Source: JAWXBA01 sp048499805
GTDB taxonomy: Bacteria > Gemmatimonadota > Gemmatimonadetes > Gemmatimonadales > GWC2-71-9
Length of the DNA: 64,000 bases
Direction: 5' to 3'
Assembly: GCA_048499805.1 (NCBI GenBank)
Contig: JASNZF010000006.1
Coordinates: forward strand, 62,001 to 126,000
The notes below the pieces were generated by a model, which was given only the letters and a program-made list of their open reading frames with translations, was not told where the DNA came from and did no database searches. The position numbers and the translations under genes were made by a program. This document shows, piece after piece, positions 52,039 to 60,249 of the stretch. The stretch's first letter is position 1, and each line of letters opens with the position of its first letter.

Positions 52039-54446
52039 CCCGGCGCTTTGCCCGCGTCGCGCTGCCCCTGCCCGTCGCGGAGCCCTACACCTACCTCATT
52101 CCCGACGCGCTCGCCGACCGCGTGCTGCCGGGGGCGCGGGTCGTGGTGCCAGTGCGCCGACGGGAACTGGTCGGGGTGGTCCTCTCCGAGACGTCCGACC
52201 CCCCGCCCGCCACCCCGCGCGAAATTCTCGGGGCTCCAGACGGCCAACCCGCGGTGCTGCCCGACCTGCTGCGGATGGCCGAGTGGATGGCGCAGTACTA
52301 CGGCGCACCAATCGGACTCGCCCTGCGGGCCGTCCTGCCGGGGGGACTCTGGGGTGAGTCCCAGATCCTGATCCGGGTCCTCGGTCGCTCGCCCGGTGGT
52401 GGGCTGGCCGGCCAGCTGTACGACTGGGTGCGCCAGCGCGGTGGCGAGGCCCTGCTGGCCACCGCCCAGCGCGCGTTGCGCAGGCCACTCTGGGAGGTGG
52501 CCGACCGGTTGGTGCGGGTGGGGGCCGCGGAACTGGAGGTGGTGCCGGCGGCGGCGCAGCCGGCCAGTGCCACCGAGCGATGGATTGCCCTCCGGGGGGA
52601 CCCCCTCACCCTGGTGGAGCGCGACCAGCGGTTCGCCCGGGCCCCGAAGCAGCGGGCCCTCTACGAGGCCATCGAGGCCCGTGGCTCGTCGGCCGAACTC
52701 CGCAGCCTCCGCGAACAGCTTCCGGTGTCGGACAGCGTCATCAAGGCGCTGGTCACCGCCGGCCTCGCCGCACTCGAGGAGGTGGAAGTGCTGCGCGACC
52801 CCTTTGCGGGGGAGGCCGGCACGCCCCCTCCCTCGACCCTCACTGCCGACCAGGTGGCGGCCGTGGCCGGGCTCGGCGAGCTCCCCGCCGGTGGGGAGGC
52901 GCTGCTCTTCGGGGTCACCGGCAGCGGCAAGACCCTGGTGTATCTGGAGCTGGTCCGCCGCGCCCTGGACCGGGGGGAGGGAGCGATCCTCCTGGTGCCC
53001 GAGATTTCCCTCACCCCGCAGACAGTTGGCCGGGTCCGGGGCGCCTTCGGGGACCAGGTGGCGGTGCTGCACAGCGCCCTCTCCGACGCCGAGCGGGTCG
53101 ACGCCTGGCGGGCGATTCGCCGGGGGGAGAAGGCCGTCGTTGTGGGGGCGCGCTCCGCGGTCTTCGCCCCGCTGGCCCGGCTGGGGCTGGTGGTGATCGA
53201 CGAGGAGCATGAGGCCTCGTACAAGAACGGGGAGACCCCGCGCTATCATGCCCAGGACGTGGCACGGGTCCGCTGCCGGCTGAGCGGGGCGCGGCTGGTG
53301 CTCGGCAGCGCAACGCCGTCCCTCGAGACGATGGCCCGGACCGAGACCGGCGTGGCGATGCTGCGGCTGCCGGTTCGGGTCGAGAACCGGCCCCTCCCCA
53401 AGGTGGAACTGCTCGACATGCGCACCGAACCGCTGGTCCGGGACGCCGGCGGCGTGGCTTGGACGGAACGGCTCGACCAGGCGATGGCCACCGCGCTGGC
53501 TCGACGGGAGCAGGTGCTGTTGCTCCTCAACCGGCGCGGCTTTGCCGCCTTCCTGCAGTGCCCCTCCTGCGGTGCCGTGCCGGGTTGCCCCAACTGCAGC
53601 ATTTCGCTCACGGTGCATCGGCATCCCGATGCCCTGCGGTGCCACTACTGCACCCACCACGCGGCGCTGCCGGGCGCCTGCACTGAGTGCGGCCATCCGG
53701 TGCAGCGATCGGCCGGGGTCGGGACCCAGCAGCTCGAGCGCCTCATGGCCGAACGGTTTCCGTCGGCCCGGCTCGCCCGGATGGACCGGGACACGACCTC
53801 GGCCCGCTGGAGCCATCATCGGATCCTCGACGCCGTGCGTCGCGGGGAAGTGGACGTTCTGCTGGGGACCCAGATGATCGCCAAGGGGATCGACTTCCCC
53901 AACGTGACCCTGGTCGGGGTGGTCGATGCCGACACCGCCATTCACCTGCCGGACTTCCGCTCGGCAGAGCGCACCTTCCAGCTCCTTGCCCAGGTCGCTG
54001 GCCGGGCAGGGCGGGGCCCCAAGGGGGGGCGGGTCATCGTGCAGACGCGGAATCCGGAGCACCATGCCCTCGTCCATGCCGCCGCCCACGACGCCCCGGG
54101 ATTCCTCGCCGAGGAGCGCCGCTATCGGGAGGCCCCGGCCTATCCGCCGTGCACCGCACTGGTGAACCTCCTCGTCAGCGGCGAGGACCCCGATCTGGTC
54201 GCGGTGCACGCGGGCGAGGTGGGCGAGTGGTGCGACGCCCTGGTCCAGCGCCGGCTGCCCCGGCTGCTGCTCCTGGGACCGGCCCCCTGCCCGGTGGCCC
54301 GCATCAAGACCCGCTGGCGCTGGCACCTCCTCCTCAAGGGCGAGCCGCGCGACCTGGGCCAGCTCGTTCGCTACGCCGCCTCGCGGCTTCCCGCCCGGCG
54401 GGGGGTGCGCGTCGCCATCGACCGGGATCCCGTCTCCCTGCTATAG
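52035..54446 (+). CDS. priA: Primosomal protein N', replication restart helicase
   Basis: 803 residues. The N-terminal 3'-DNA-binding domain (FARVALPLPVAEPYTYLIPD) is followed by helicase motifs FGVTGSGKTLVYLEL, VIDEEHEASYKNGETPRYHAQD, GSATPSLE, NRRGF and QVAGRAGRG. Two zinc-binding Cys clusters lie between: CPSCGAVPGCPNCS and CHYCTHHAALPGACTEC. It reloads replisomes at stalled forks. The ATG overlaps the epimerase stop (ATGA). Confidence 0.97.
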   Translation: MTRRFARVALPLPVAEPYTYLIPDALADRVLPGARVVVPVRRRELVGVVLSETSDPPPATPREILGAPDGQPAVLPDLLRMAEWMAQYYGAPIGLALRAVLPGGLWGESQILIRVLGRSPGGGLAGQLYDWVRQRGGEALLATAQRALRRPLWEVADRLVRVGAAELEVVPAAAQPASATERWIALRGDPLTLVERDQRFARAPKQRALYEAIEARGSSAELRSLREQLPVSDSVIKALVTAGLAALEEVEVLRDPFAGEAGTPPPSTLTADQVAAVAGLGELPAGGEALLFGVTGSGKTLVYLELVRRALDRGEGAILLVPEISLTPQTVGRVRGAFGDQVAVLHSALSDAERVDAWRAIRRGEKAVVVGARSAVFAPLARLGLVVIDEEHEASYKNGETPRYHAQDVARVRCRLSGARLVLGSATPSLETMARTETGVAMLRLPVRVENRPLPKVELLDMRTEPLVRDAGGVAWTERLDQAMATALARREQVLLLLNRRGFAAFLQCPSCGAVPGCPNCSISLTVHRHPDALRCHYCTHHAALPGACTECGHPVQRSAGVGTQQLERLMAERFPSARLARMDRDTTSARWSHHRILDAVRRGEVDVLLGTQMIAKGIDFPNVTLVGVVDADTAIHLPDFRSAERTFQLLAQVAGRAGRGPKGGRVIVQTRNPEHHALVHAAAHDAPGFLAEERRYREAPAYPPCTALVNLLVSGEDPDLVAVHAGEVGEWCDALVQRRLPRLLLLGPAPCPVARIKTRWRWHLLLKGEPRDLGQLVRYAASRLPARRGVRVAIDRDPVSLL

Positions 54447-54504
54447 TCTCCGGTCTTCCCGATCGCTTGTCTCCCCCACTGCGGCCCCCTACTTTCCGCC
54501 CACG

Positions 54505-55593
54505 ATGACCTCCCGGGCCCCCGGAACCCCCGATTTCTCGAAGGCGCCGTTCCACGGGGCTCCGGACGCGGCATTCGCCCCGGCGCCGGCGTCCGGCGTC
54601 CTTCCCGAGGGGTTTTACGCGACCTCAAACCTGCCCACCTGGGTCCGGTGGGAGGGGAGGTGGGAGGCGCCAACCCGCCCCCGGATGGATGGGGTCGTCG
54701 TCCCCCGCGGCGAGGGGCTGGAGGTGGTGGAGCCACGCCGGGTCCGCGTCGGCGAGGCGGTGCTCCTGGGCGCGGCCGAGGACGGCTCGGAGGGAGTGGT
54801 GGTCCTCACGGAGGGGTTCCTGCGCGGTGGCGCGGGCCCCAACGAGTTCCACTTCATGTCCACCGAGGTGAGCCGCGAGCGGCCGGTGGACTACCAGGAA
54901 CTCGCCGAGCGTCTCGAGGGGGAGCGCCGCAACGGTGGCTTCCTCATCTGGGTGCTCGGGCCGGCGCTGGTGCACTCGCGGGCCCGGGCCGACCTGGAGT
55001 GGTTCATCCGCGAGGGCTATGTCCAGGCGGTCCTGGCCGGCAACGCGGTGGCCGTGCACGACGTCGAGGCGGCGCTCTTCGGCACCACCCTCGGGATGAC
55101 CGGCAGCGGGGAACCGGCCGCCGGCGGCCACGGGATGCACATGCGGGCGATCAACCGCATCCGCGCCGCCGGTTCCATCACGGCCGCGGTCGAGCAGGGT
55201 CATCTGACGGGCGGGATCATGCACGCCCTGGTGACCGCCGGGGTCCCGTTCATCCTGGCCGGGAGCATCCGCGACGACGGCCCGCTGCCCGAGGTGATCA
55301 CGGACAGCAGTGCCGCCCAGGACGCCATGCGCGAGTATACCGTGCGGGCCACCGGGGCGGTCTTCATCGCCACGGCCCTGCACGCCATCGCGGTGGGCAA
55401 CATGCTGCCCGCGTTCCATCGCCATCGGGGCGCGCCGGAGCCGCTGATGACCATCTGCGTGGACCAGACCGAGTTCGTCGTCAACAAGCTCCGGGACCGC
55501 GGTACCCACCAGGCCTACGGAGTCGTCACCAACGCCCAGGATTTCATGCACGTGCTCCGCGACTACGTCGAATCATGCCGCCGCCAGTCCTGA
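54505..55593 (+). CDS. Archaeal-type ornithine cyclodeaminase / LOR-SDH domain protein
   Basis: 362 residues. LPEGFYATSNLPTWVRWEGRWEAPTRPRMDGVVV matches the start of the TIGR00300 family. Later GFLIWVLGPALVHSRARADLEWFIREGYVQAVLAGNAVAVHD and TDSSAAQDAMREYTVRATGAVFIATALHAIAVGNMLPA match its NAD-binding part. Relatives include the C-terminal part of cyanobacterial AgrE/ArgZ and archaeal ornithine cyclodeaminases, turning ornithine into proline and ammonia. An exact function here is inferred. The neighbouring gene at 55575 overlaps its end. Confidence 0.8.
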   Translation: MTSRAPGTPDFSKAPFHGAPDAAFAPAPASGVLPEGFYATSNLPTWVRWEGRWEAPTRPRMDGVVVPRGEGLEVVEPRRVRVGEAVLLGAAEDGSEGVVVLTEGFLRGGAGPNEFHFMSTEVSRERPVDYQELAERLEGERRNGGFLIWVLGPALVHSRARADLEWFIREGYVQAVLAGNAVAVHDVEAALFGTTLGMTGSGEPAAGGHGMHMRAINRIRAAGSITAAVEQGHLTGGIMHALVTAGVPFILAGSIRDDGPLPEVITDSSAAQDAMREYTVRATGAVFIATALHAIAVGNMLPAFHRHRGAPEPLMTICVDQTEFVVNKLRDRGTHQAYGVVTNAQDFMHVLRDYVESCRRQS

Positions 55594-55982
55594 CCCCCGC
55601 GCCGCCCGGCACCGGCCCGGGCTGGGACGAACTGGCCCGTGAGGTGGCCACCGCCCTTCCTGCCGACGAGATCGACGGGATCTGGGTCTTCCGGGTGATC
55701 CGCAGCGGGGGGCGGGACTGGGGCACCGCCGTGATCAGCCGGGTCGACGGGGAGCGCCGGCGCATCTATACCGCCACCTTCGTCCAGACCGTGAAGGGGA
55801 AGCGCCGGGGCGCGTTCGAGGCCGACCTCGCCGAACTCGGCAGCGGCCCCCTCGAGGCCCGCGAGGAGCTGCTGGCCCTCGTCCCCCGACGGACCGACGA
55901 GGACGACCCGCTCGTTCCGGTCGCACTCGAGCATTGGTTCCCACCGACCGACGACGGTGCCGATGCCGGGTCCGACGACTGA
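55575..55982 (+). CDS. Hypothetical cytoplasmic protein
   Basis: 135 residues beginning MPPPVLTPAPPGTGPGWDELAREVATALP, overlapping the upstream gene by 19 bases. A beta-rich core (IDGIWVFRVIRSGGRDWGTAVISRVDGERRRIYTATFVQTVKGKRRGAFEADLAELG) suggests a small ligand- or protein-binding fold. It ends acidic (PPTDDGADAGSDD). I do not recognise the family. Confidence 0.7.
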   Translation: MPPPVLTPAPPGTGPGWDELAREVATALPADEIDGIWVFRVIRSGGRDWGTAVISRVDGERRRIYTATFVQTVKGKRRGAFEADLAELGSGPLEAREELLALVPRRTDEDDPLVPVALEHWFPPTDDGADAGSDD

Positions 55983-55992
55983 CTCGGCGGCG

Positions 55993-56448
55993 ATGCTGGA
56001 GCGGTTTCACCGGTGGCTCCGCGATCGGCGACTCCCGGTGACACGGCAGCGCACCCTCGTGGCCGAGCAGGTCTTCGCCGGGCACGGCCACCCGTCGGCG
56101 GAGACAATTCGCCGTGAGCTCGAGCGCCAGGGCGAGCAGGTCGGGACGGCGACGATCTACCGCACCCTCGACCTGATGCTCGACGCCGGGTGCATCGCGG
56201 CCCACGACTTTGGCGATGGCCGCCGGCGTTTCGAACCGATGGCGGCCCAGACCCGCCACGACCACCTGGTCTGCCGCCGCTGCGGCACGGTGACCGAGTT
56301 CCGGAACGCCCCGCTGGAGCGGATGATCCAGCTGGTGGCCGATGAGCACGGCTTCCTCCACGAACGCCACCGCGTCGAGGTTCACGGGCTCTGCCCCGCC
56401 TGTCGGGCCCGCGATGTCGGCTCCCTCGCCCGGCCGGGCTCCCGATGA
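55993..56448 (+). CDS. fur: Fur-family transcriptional regulator
   Basis: 151 residues from ATG 55993 (GTG 55957 or ATG 55963 would add 10-12). The N-terminal winged helix covers RHRLPVTRQRTLVAEQVFAGHGHPSAETI-type residues and VGTATIYRTLDLMLDAGC. The C-terminal dimer/metal part has HDHLVCRRCGTVTEF and GLCPACRARD, two CxxC pairs for structural zinc. It senses iron, zinc or peroxide; which one cannot be read. Its stop overlaps ccdA (ATGA). Confidence 0.92.
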   Translation: MLERFHRWLRDRRLPVTRQRTLVAEQVFAGHGHPSAETIRRELERQGEQVGTATIYRTLDLMLDAGCIAAHDFGDGRRRFEPMAAQTRHDHLVCRRCGTVTEFRNAPLERMIQLVADEHGFLHERHRVEVHGLCPACRARDVGSLARPGSR

Positions 56449-57173
56449 CCGACGTCCCGAACCTCAGCATCCTGATCGCGCTGCTCGGGGGCATCCTCAG
56501 CTTCCTGTCGCCGTGCGTCCTGCCGCTGGTGCCCTCGTACCTCGGGTTCATCACGGGCCTGGGGGTCGACGAGATGACGTCGCGGCGCAAGGTCGCGATG
56601 CTCCATGCCGCCCTCTTCGTCCTGGGCTTCTCCCTGGTGTTCATGCTGCTCGGAGCCGGCGCCACCGCCCTGGGGAGGACCCTGAAGTTCTATCAGGACT
56701 GGATTGCCCGGGCCGGCGGCGTGCTGATCATCTTCTTCGGCCTGTACCTGATCGGGGTGTTCAAGCTCCGCGCCCTCGAGATGGAACGTCGGGTCCACCT
56801 CGAGGACAAGCCGGTGGGATACCTGGGCACGGTCCTGGTCGGCGTGGCGTTCGGCGCCGGGTGGACACCCTGCATCGGCCCCGTCCTCGGCGCCATCCTC
56901 GGCCTGGCGGCCACCGAAGCCGACTTCCAAAGGGGGATGATCCTCCTGGGGGCGTATTCTGCCGGACTGGCGATCCCCTTCCTGCTGGCCGCCTGGATGG
57001 TGGAGAGCTTCTTCGAGTGGTTCACGAGATTTCGCCGGTACCTGCCCTGGGTCCAGCGCATCAGCGGGGTCCTGCTGATCCTGGTGGGCATTCTCCTCGT
57101 CACCGGGGAGTTCACCCGGCTGGCCGGATGGCTGCAGGGACTCACTCCGGAATGGCTGCGCGGCAACCTCTAG
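56445..57173 (+). CDS. ccdA: Cytochrome c biogenesis protein CcdA
   Basis: 242 residues with six predicted membrane helices. It moves reducing power across the membrane to thioredoxin-like proteins. The two conserved Cys lie in FLSPCVLPLVPSYLGFI (Cys 24) and GWTPCIGPVLGA (about Cys 143). It starts within the fur stop, so redox supply and metal control are co-expressed. Confidence 0.95.
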   Translation: MTDVPNLSILIALLGGILSFLSPCVLPLVPSYLGFITGLGVDEMTSRRKVAMLHAALFVLGFSLVFMLLGAGATALGRTLKFYQDWIARAGGVLIIFFGLYLIGVFKLRALEMERRVHLEDKPVGYLGTVLVGVAFGAGWTPCIGPVLGAILGLAATEADFQRGMILLGAYSAGLAIPFLLAAWMVESFFEWFTRFRRYLPWVQRISGVLLILVGILLVTGEFTRLAGWLQGLTPEWLRGNL

Positions 57174-57257
57174 CCGGATGCCCGTCGCCCCCGCTGGATA
57201 CGGCGCGGTCCGGTTGCGCCGATGTGCGCGTTTGGCCGGAATAGGCGTCCCCACTGG

Positions 57258-57266
57258 TGTTACACT
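57258..57266 (+). promoter_or_regulatory. Extended -10 element upstream of the glycine-rich lipoprotein gene
   Basis: TGTTACACT (57258-57266) matches the extended -10 form TGnTAnnnT. No good -35 sits at 17 bp. It lies in the 195-bp gap after ccdA, about 100 bp before the lipoprotein ATG. Confidence 0.35.
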
Positions 57267-57368
57267 GATATGAATGGAGGCCCGGCCCAGTTGTCGTCCA
57301 GCGGTCATGGACGTCCTGGTCCGGCTGATCGCCAGCAATCGCTGGTAGCGCACTTCTTGGGGGGTACC

Positions 57369-58193
57369 ATGCAGGCATCGCTTCGATTGTCGTTGGCCGC
57401 ATCCATCCTGTTGGCCGCCTGCGGCGGTGGCTCGGCGGACACCGATCTTGCCGCCGCCGACTCGCTCGCTCGCGACCTGGCGATGCCCCCAGCCGAATCC
57501 ACCCTGGTCCTCAACGACCTCCCGGTCCCGCCCGGCGAACAGCCCGCGCCGGTGGTGCAGCCGCCGACGCGAACTCCGCCAGTCACTCGGCCGGCGGTCA
57601 CGCCGCCGGCGACGCCTGCGCCAGCGCCCGCCCCGCCCCCGGCCCCCGTCGAGCCGGCGGGCTCGACCCTGGCGACAGGAACCACGATGACCCTGGCAGC
57701 CGGCAAGGAGATCAACTCCCGGGTCAACAAGACCGGCGAGACCTTCACGGCCACGCTCGAGTCGGCCGTGACCGATGCCGCGGGTCGGACGGTGATTCCG
57801 GCCGGCGCCGTGGTGACGCTGCGGATCGATTCGATCGCCCCCTCCGCGAATCGGGGGGACACGACTGGTGTGCTCCGGCTGCGCGCCACGTCGGTGGCGT
57901 TCGGGGGGGAGCGCTATGACCTCGATGCCCGATCCACCTCCGTGGCCTACACCCTGAAGGGTCGGGGCGTCACCACCGACGCGGCCGCCAAGACCGGTGC
58001 CGGCGCCGTCGCCGGGGCCGTCGCGGGCCGCATCCTGGGTGGCGGGAGTCGGGGCAGTGTCGTGGGTGGGGTGGTCGGTGCCGCGACCGGGGCGGCAATC
58101 GCCGCGGAAACCGCCGATCGCGACGTGGTCGTGGCGGCGGGCGCCCGGATCGTGATCGCGCTTCGCGAAGCGTTGACGATCCCACGCGACTGA
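57369..58193 (+). CDS. Lipoprotein with a Pro-rich linker and glycine-zipper segment
   Basis: 274 residues. Lipobox LLAAC (Cys 18) followed by GGGSADTD. A Pro/Ala/Thr-rich spacer (about 50-98) leads to a beta-rich domain (EINSRVNKTGETFTATLESAVTDAAGRTVIPAGAVVTLRID), then a Gly/Ala zipper (GAGAVAGAVAGRILGGGSRGSVVGGVVGAATGAA). Glycine zippers of this kind insert into or line membranes. No enzymatic motif is seen; the molecular role is unknown. It precedes murQ by 3 bp and may act in the cell envelope with it. Confidence 0.75.
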   Translation: MQASLRLSLAASILLAACGGGSADTDLAAADSLARDLAMPPAESTLVLNDLPVPPGEQPAPVVQPPTRTPPVTRPAVTPPATPAPAPAPPPAPVEPAGSTLATGTTMTLAAGKEINSRVNKTGETFTATLESAVTDAAGRTVIPAGAVVTLRIDSIAPSANRGDTTGVLRLRATSVAFGGERYDLDARSTSVAYTLKGRGVTTDAAAKTGAGAVAGAVAGRILGGGSRGSVVGGVVGAATGAAIAAETADRDVVVAAGARIVIALREALTIPRD

Positions 58194-58196
58194 GCG

Positions 58197-59129
58197 ATGG
58201 ACGAACCCGAGCGAGCGCTCCGAGCCACCGAGCGGCGCAACCCCCGCACGGTGGCGATCGACACCGCCAGCCCGCTCGAGATCGTTGACCTCCTGGCCGC
58301 CGAGGATGCCACCGTCCCCGGAGCGGTGGCCAGGGCCCGGGAGGCCATCGCGCAGGCGATGGCACTCGTGGAGGCGTCCTTCCGTGCGGGAGGGCGCCTC
58401 GTGTACGTCGGGGCCGGGACGAGCGGTCGGCTCGGGGTCCTCGACGCCTCGGAATGCCCACCGACCTTCGGCACCCCGCCCGAGATGGTGATCGGTTTAA
58501 TCGCCGGTGGGCTCCCCGCCCTGGTGCGCTCGGCGGAGGGTGTCGAGGACGACGTCAACGCCGGTCGGGAAATCATCGATGCGCGGGCGGTCGCTTCCTC
58601 CGATACCGTGATCGGCATCGCCGCCTCTGGGGTGACGCCCTATGTCCGGGCGGCGCTGGGGCGTGCCCAGGAACTCGGGGCGCGCACGGTCCTGGTGGCG
58701 TGTGCCGAGCCGCCCGCGCTCCTCCGCGAGAGCTGTGATGCCTGCGTCGTCGTGGATACCGGACCGGAACCGATCACCGGGTCCACGCGGATGAAGGCGG
58801 GAACCGCCACCAAGCTGGTCCTCAACGCCATCTCCACCGGGGCGATGGTCCGGATCGGGAAGACCTACGGCAACCTGATGGTGGACCTGCGGGCCGCCAG
58901 CGCCAAGCTTGTCGACCGCGGCGAGCGGATCGTGATGGACGTGGTGGGCGGGACCCGCGCCGAGGCCCGCGAGGCGATCGCCCGGGCCGGGGGCTCGGTG
59001 CGGACCGCCATCGTGATGCGGGCCAGGGGACTGGACCAGGCTGCAGCCGAGGCCCTGCTCGCCAGCCATGACCACCGGCTCCGCCCCATCCTCGGCGACC
59101 CCCCCCGGGTCCCGGGAGAGACGTCATGA
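58197..59129 (+). CDS. murQ: N-acetylmuramic acid 6-phosphate etherase
   Basis: 310 residues, SIS fold. It cleaves the lactyl ether of MurNAc-6-P to give GlcNAc-6-P in peptidoglycan recycling. Marks are VYVGAGTSGRLGVLDASECPPTFG, IGIAASGVTPYV, GPEPITGSTRMKAGTATKLVLN and KTYGNLMVDL. Four bases overlap with anmK (ATGA). Confidence 0.96.
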   Translation: MDEPERALRATERRNPRTVAIDTASPLEIVDLLAAEDATVPGAVARAREAIAQAMALVEASFRAGGRLVYVGAGTSGRLGVLDASECPPTFGTPPEMVIGLIAGGLPALVRSAEGVEDDVNAGREIIDARAVASSDTVIGIAASGVTPYVRAALGRAQELGARTVLVACAEPPALLRESCDACVVVDTGPEPITGSTRMKAGTATKLVLNAISTGAMVRIGKTYGNLMVDLRAASAKLVDRGERIVMDVVGGTRAEAREAIARAGGSVRTAIVMRARGLDQAAAEALLASHDHRLRPILGDPPRVPGETS

Positions 59130-60241
59130 CCGAGCGACCCACCGTCGCGGTGGGCCTCATGTCGGGCACCTCCCTCAATGGGATGGACGCCGCCCTGGTC
59201 CGGCTCGATGGTCCGACCCACGCCCGCCTGCTCGCGTTTGCGAGCCGACCCTACTCCCCGGCGGAACGCGGCGAACTCGAGGCCGCCCTGGCTGGTGGGC
59301 CTCCTCGGCAATTCGCCCTGCTCCACGCCCAGCTCGGGCGGTGGGCGGCCGAGGCGGTGCAGGCGGTCCTCGAGGCGGGACATGCCCGTGCCTCCGACCT
59401 GGACTTCATTGCCTTTCCTGGCCAGACCCTCTGGCACGAGCCACCGCTGGTCACCTGGCAGCTCGGGGAACCGGCGATCCTGGCCGAGGAATTTGGGGTG
59501 CGGGTGGTCAGTGGCTTTCGGGGTCGGGACGTGGCGGCGGGGGGGCAGGGGGCGCCGCTCGTGCCCATGGCCGACCTGCTCCTCTTCGGCGCCGCCGACC
59601 ATCCCCGGGTGCTGGTCAATCTCGGAGGGATGGCCAACGTGACCTGGGTGCCGCGCCGCACGGAGGAGCATGGCGCGCTCGCCTTCGATACCGGACCAGG
59701 AATGGCGGTGGTCGATGCCGTCGCCGCGCTGGTCCAGCCCGGGCTGGCGATGGACACCGATGGCATGCTCGCTGCCCAGGGCCGGGTGGACGAGACGGTC
59801 CTGCAGGAACTGCTCGCGGACCCGTTCTTTCAATCCCCGCCGCCACGGAGCACCGGCCGCGAGCGATTCGGGGCCGACTATGCCCGCCGGCTTCACCAGC
59901 GGCTGCCGGGCCCCGATGGGGTGGCGACCGCTGTGGCGCTGACCGCCCACTCCCTGGTGGACGCCTGTCGGCGGTGGCTGCCCGGCGCTCCCGAGTTCCT
60001 GGTCTCGGGTGGCGGCGCAGGACATCCCGGACTCCTGGACCTGCTCCGACGCGAACTTGCGCTCCTGCCGGGAACGCCCATGCTGGAGCGATTCGACGCG
60101 CATTTCTTCCGGGGCGATGCGAAGGAGTGCGTGGCCTTTGCGCTGCTCGGGTACCTGGCGATCCATGGCCAGCCGGGCAACCTGCCGGCGGCCACCGGCG
60201 CCCAGGGCCCCCGCGTACTCGGGCAGGTGACCCCGGCCTGA
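59126..60241 (+). CDS. anmK: Anhydro-N-acetylmuramic acid kinase
   Basis: 371 residues. It opens and phosphorylates anhydroMurNAc to MurNAc-6-P, the MurQ substrate. Family motifs: GLMSGTSLNGMD, FPGQTLWHEPPLVTWQLGEP, GFRGRDVAAGGQGAPLVPMAD, NLGGMANVTW, FDTGPG and VSGGGAGHP. The usual SLDG motif reads SLNG here, an Asp to Asn change worth noting. The two-gene unit with murQ is convergent with the FHA-protease operon. Confidence 0.95.
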   Translation: MTERPTVAVGLMSGTSLNGMDAALVRLDGPTHARLLAFASRPYSPAERGELEAALAGGPPRQFALLHAQLGRWAAEAVQAVLEAGHARASDLDFIAFPGQTLWHEPPLVTWQLGEPAILAEEFGVRVVSGFRGRDVAAGGQGAPLVPMADLLLFGAADHPRVLVNLGGMANVTWVPRRTEEHGALAFDTGPGMAVVDAVAALVQPGLAMDTDGMLAAQGRVDETVLQELLADPFFQSPPPRSTGRERFGADYARRLHQRLPGPDGVATAVALTAHSLVDACRRWLPGAPEFLVSGGGAGHPGLLDLLRRELALLPGTPMLERFDAHFFRGDAKECVAFALLGYLAIHGQPGNLPAATGAQGPRVLGQVTPA

Positions 60242-60249
60242 GTCCCGGC

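Noticed and set aside
55575..55593. Frameshift joining the ornithine cyclodeaminase homologue to the following gene
   Set aside because: The first protein ends at family length and the second has its own start and composition; a short overlap is common in this window.
57300..57368. Upstream extension of the glycine-zipper lipoprotein to 57222
   Set aside because: The extension has no signal character, while the ATG at 57369 gives a perfect lipoprotein signal with lipobox at Cys 18.
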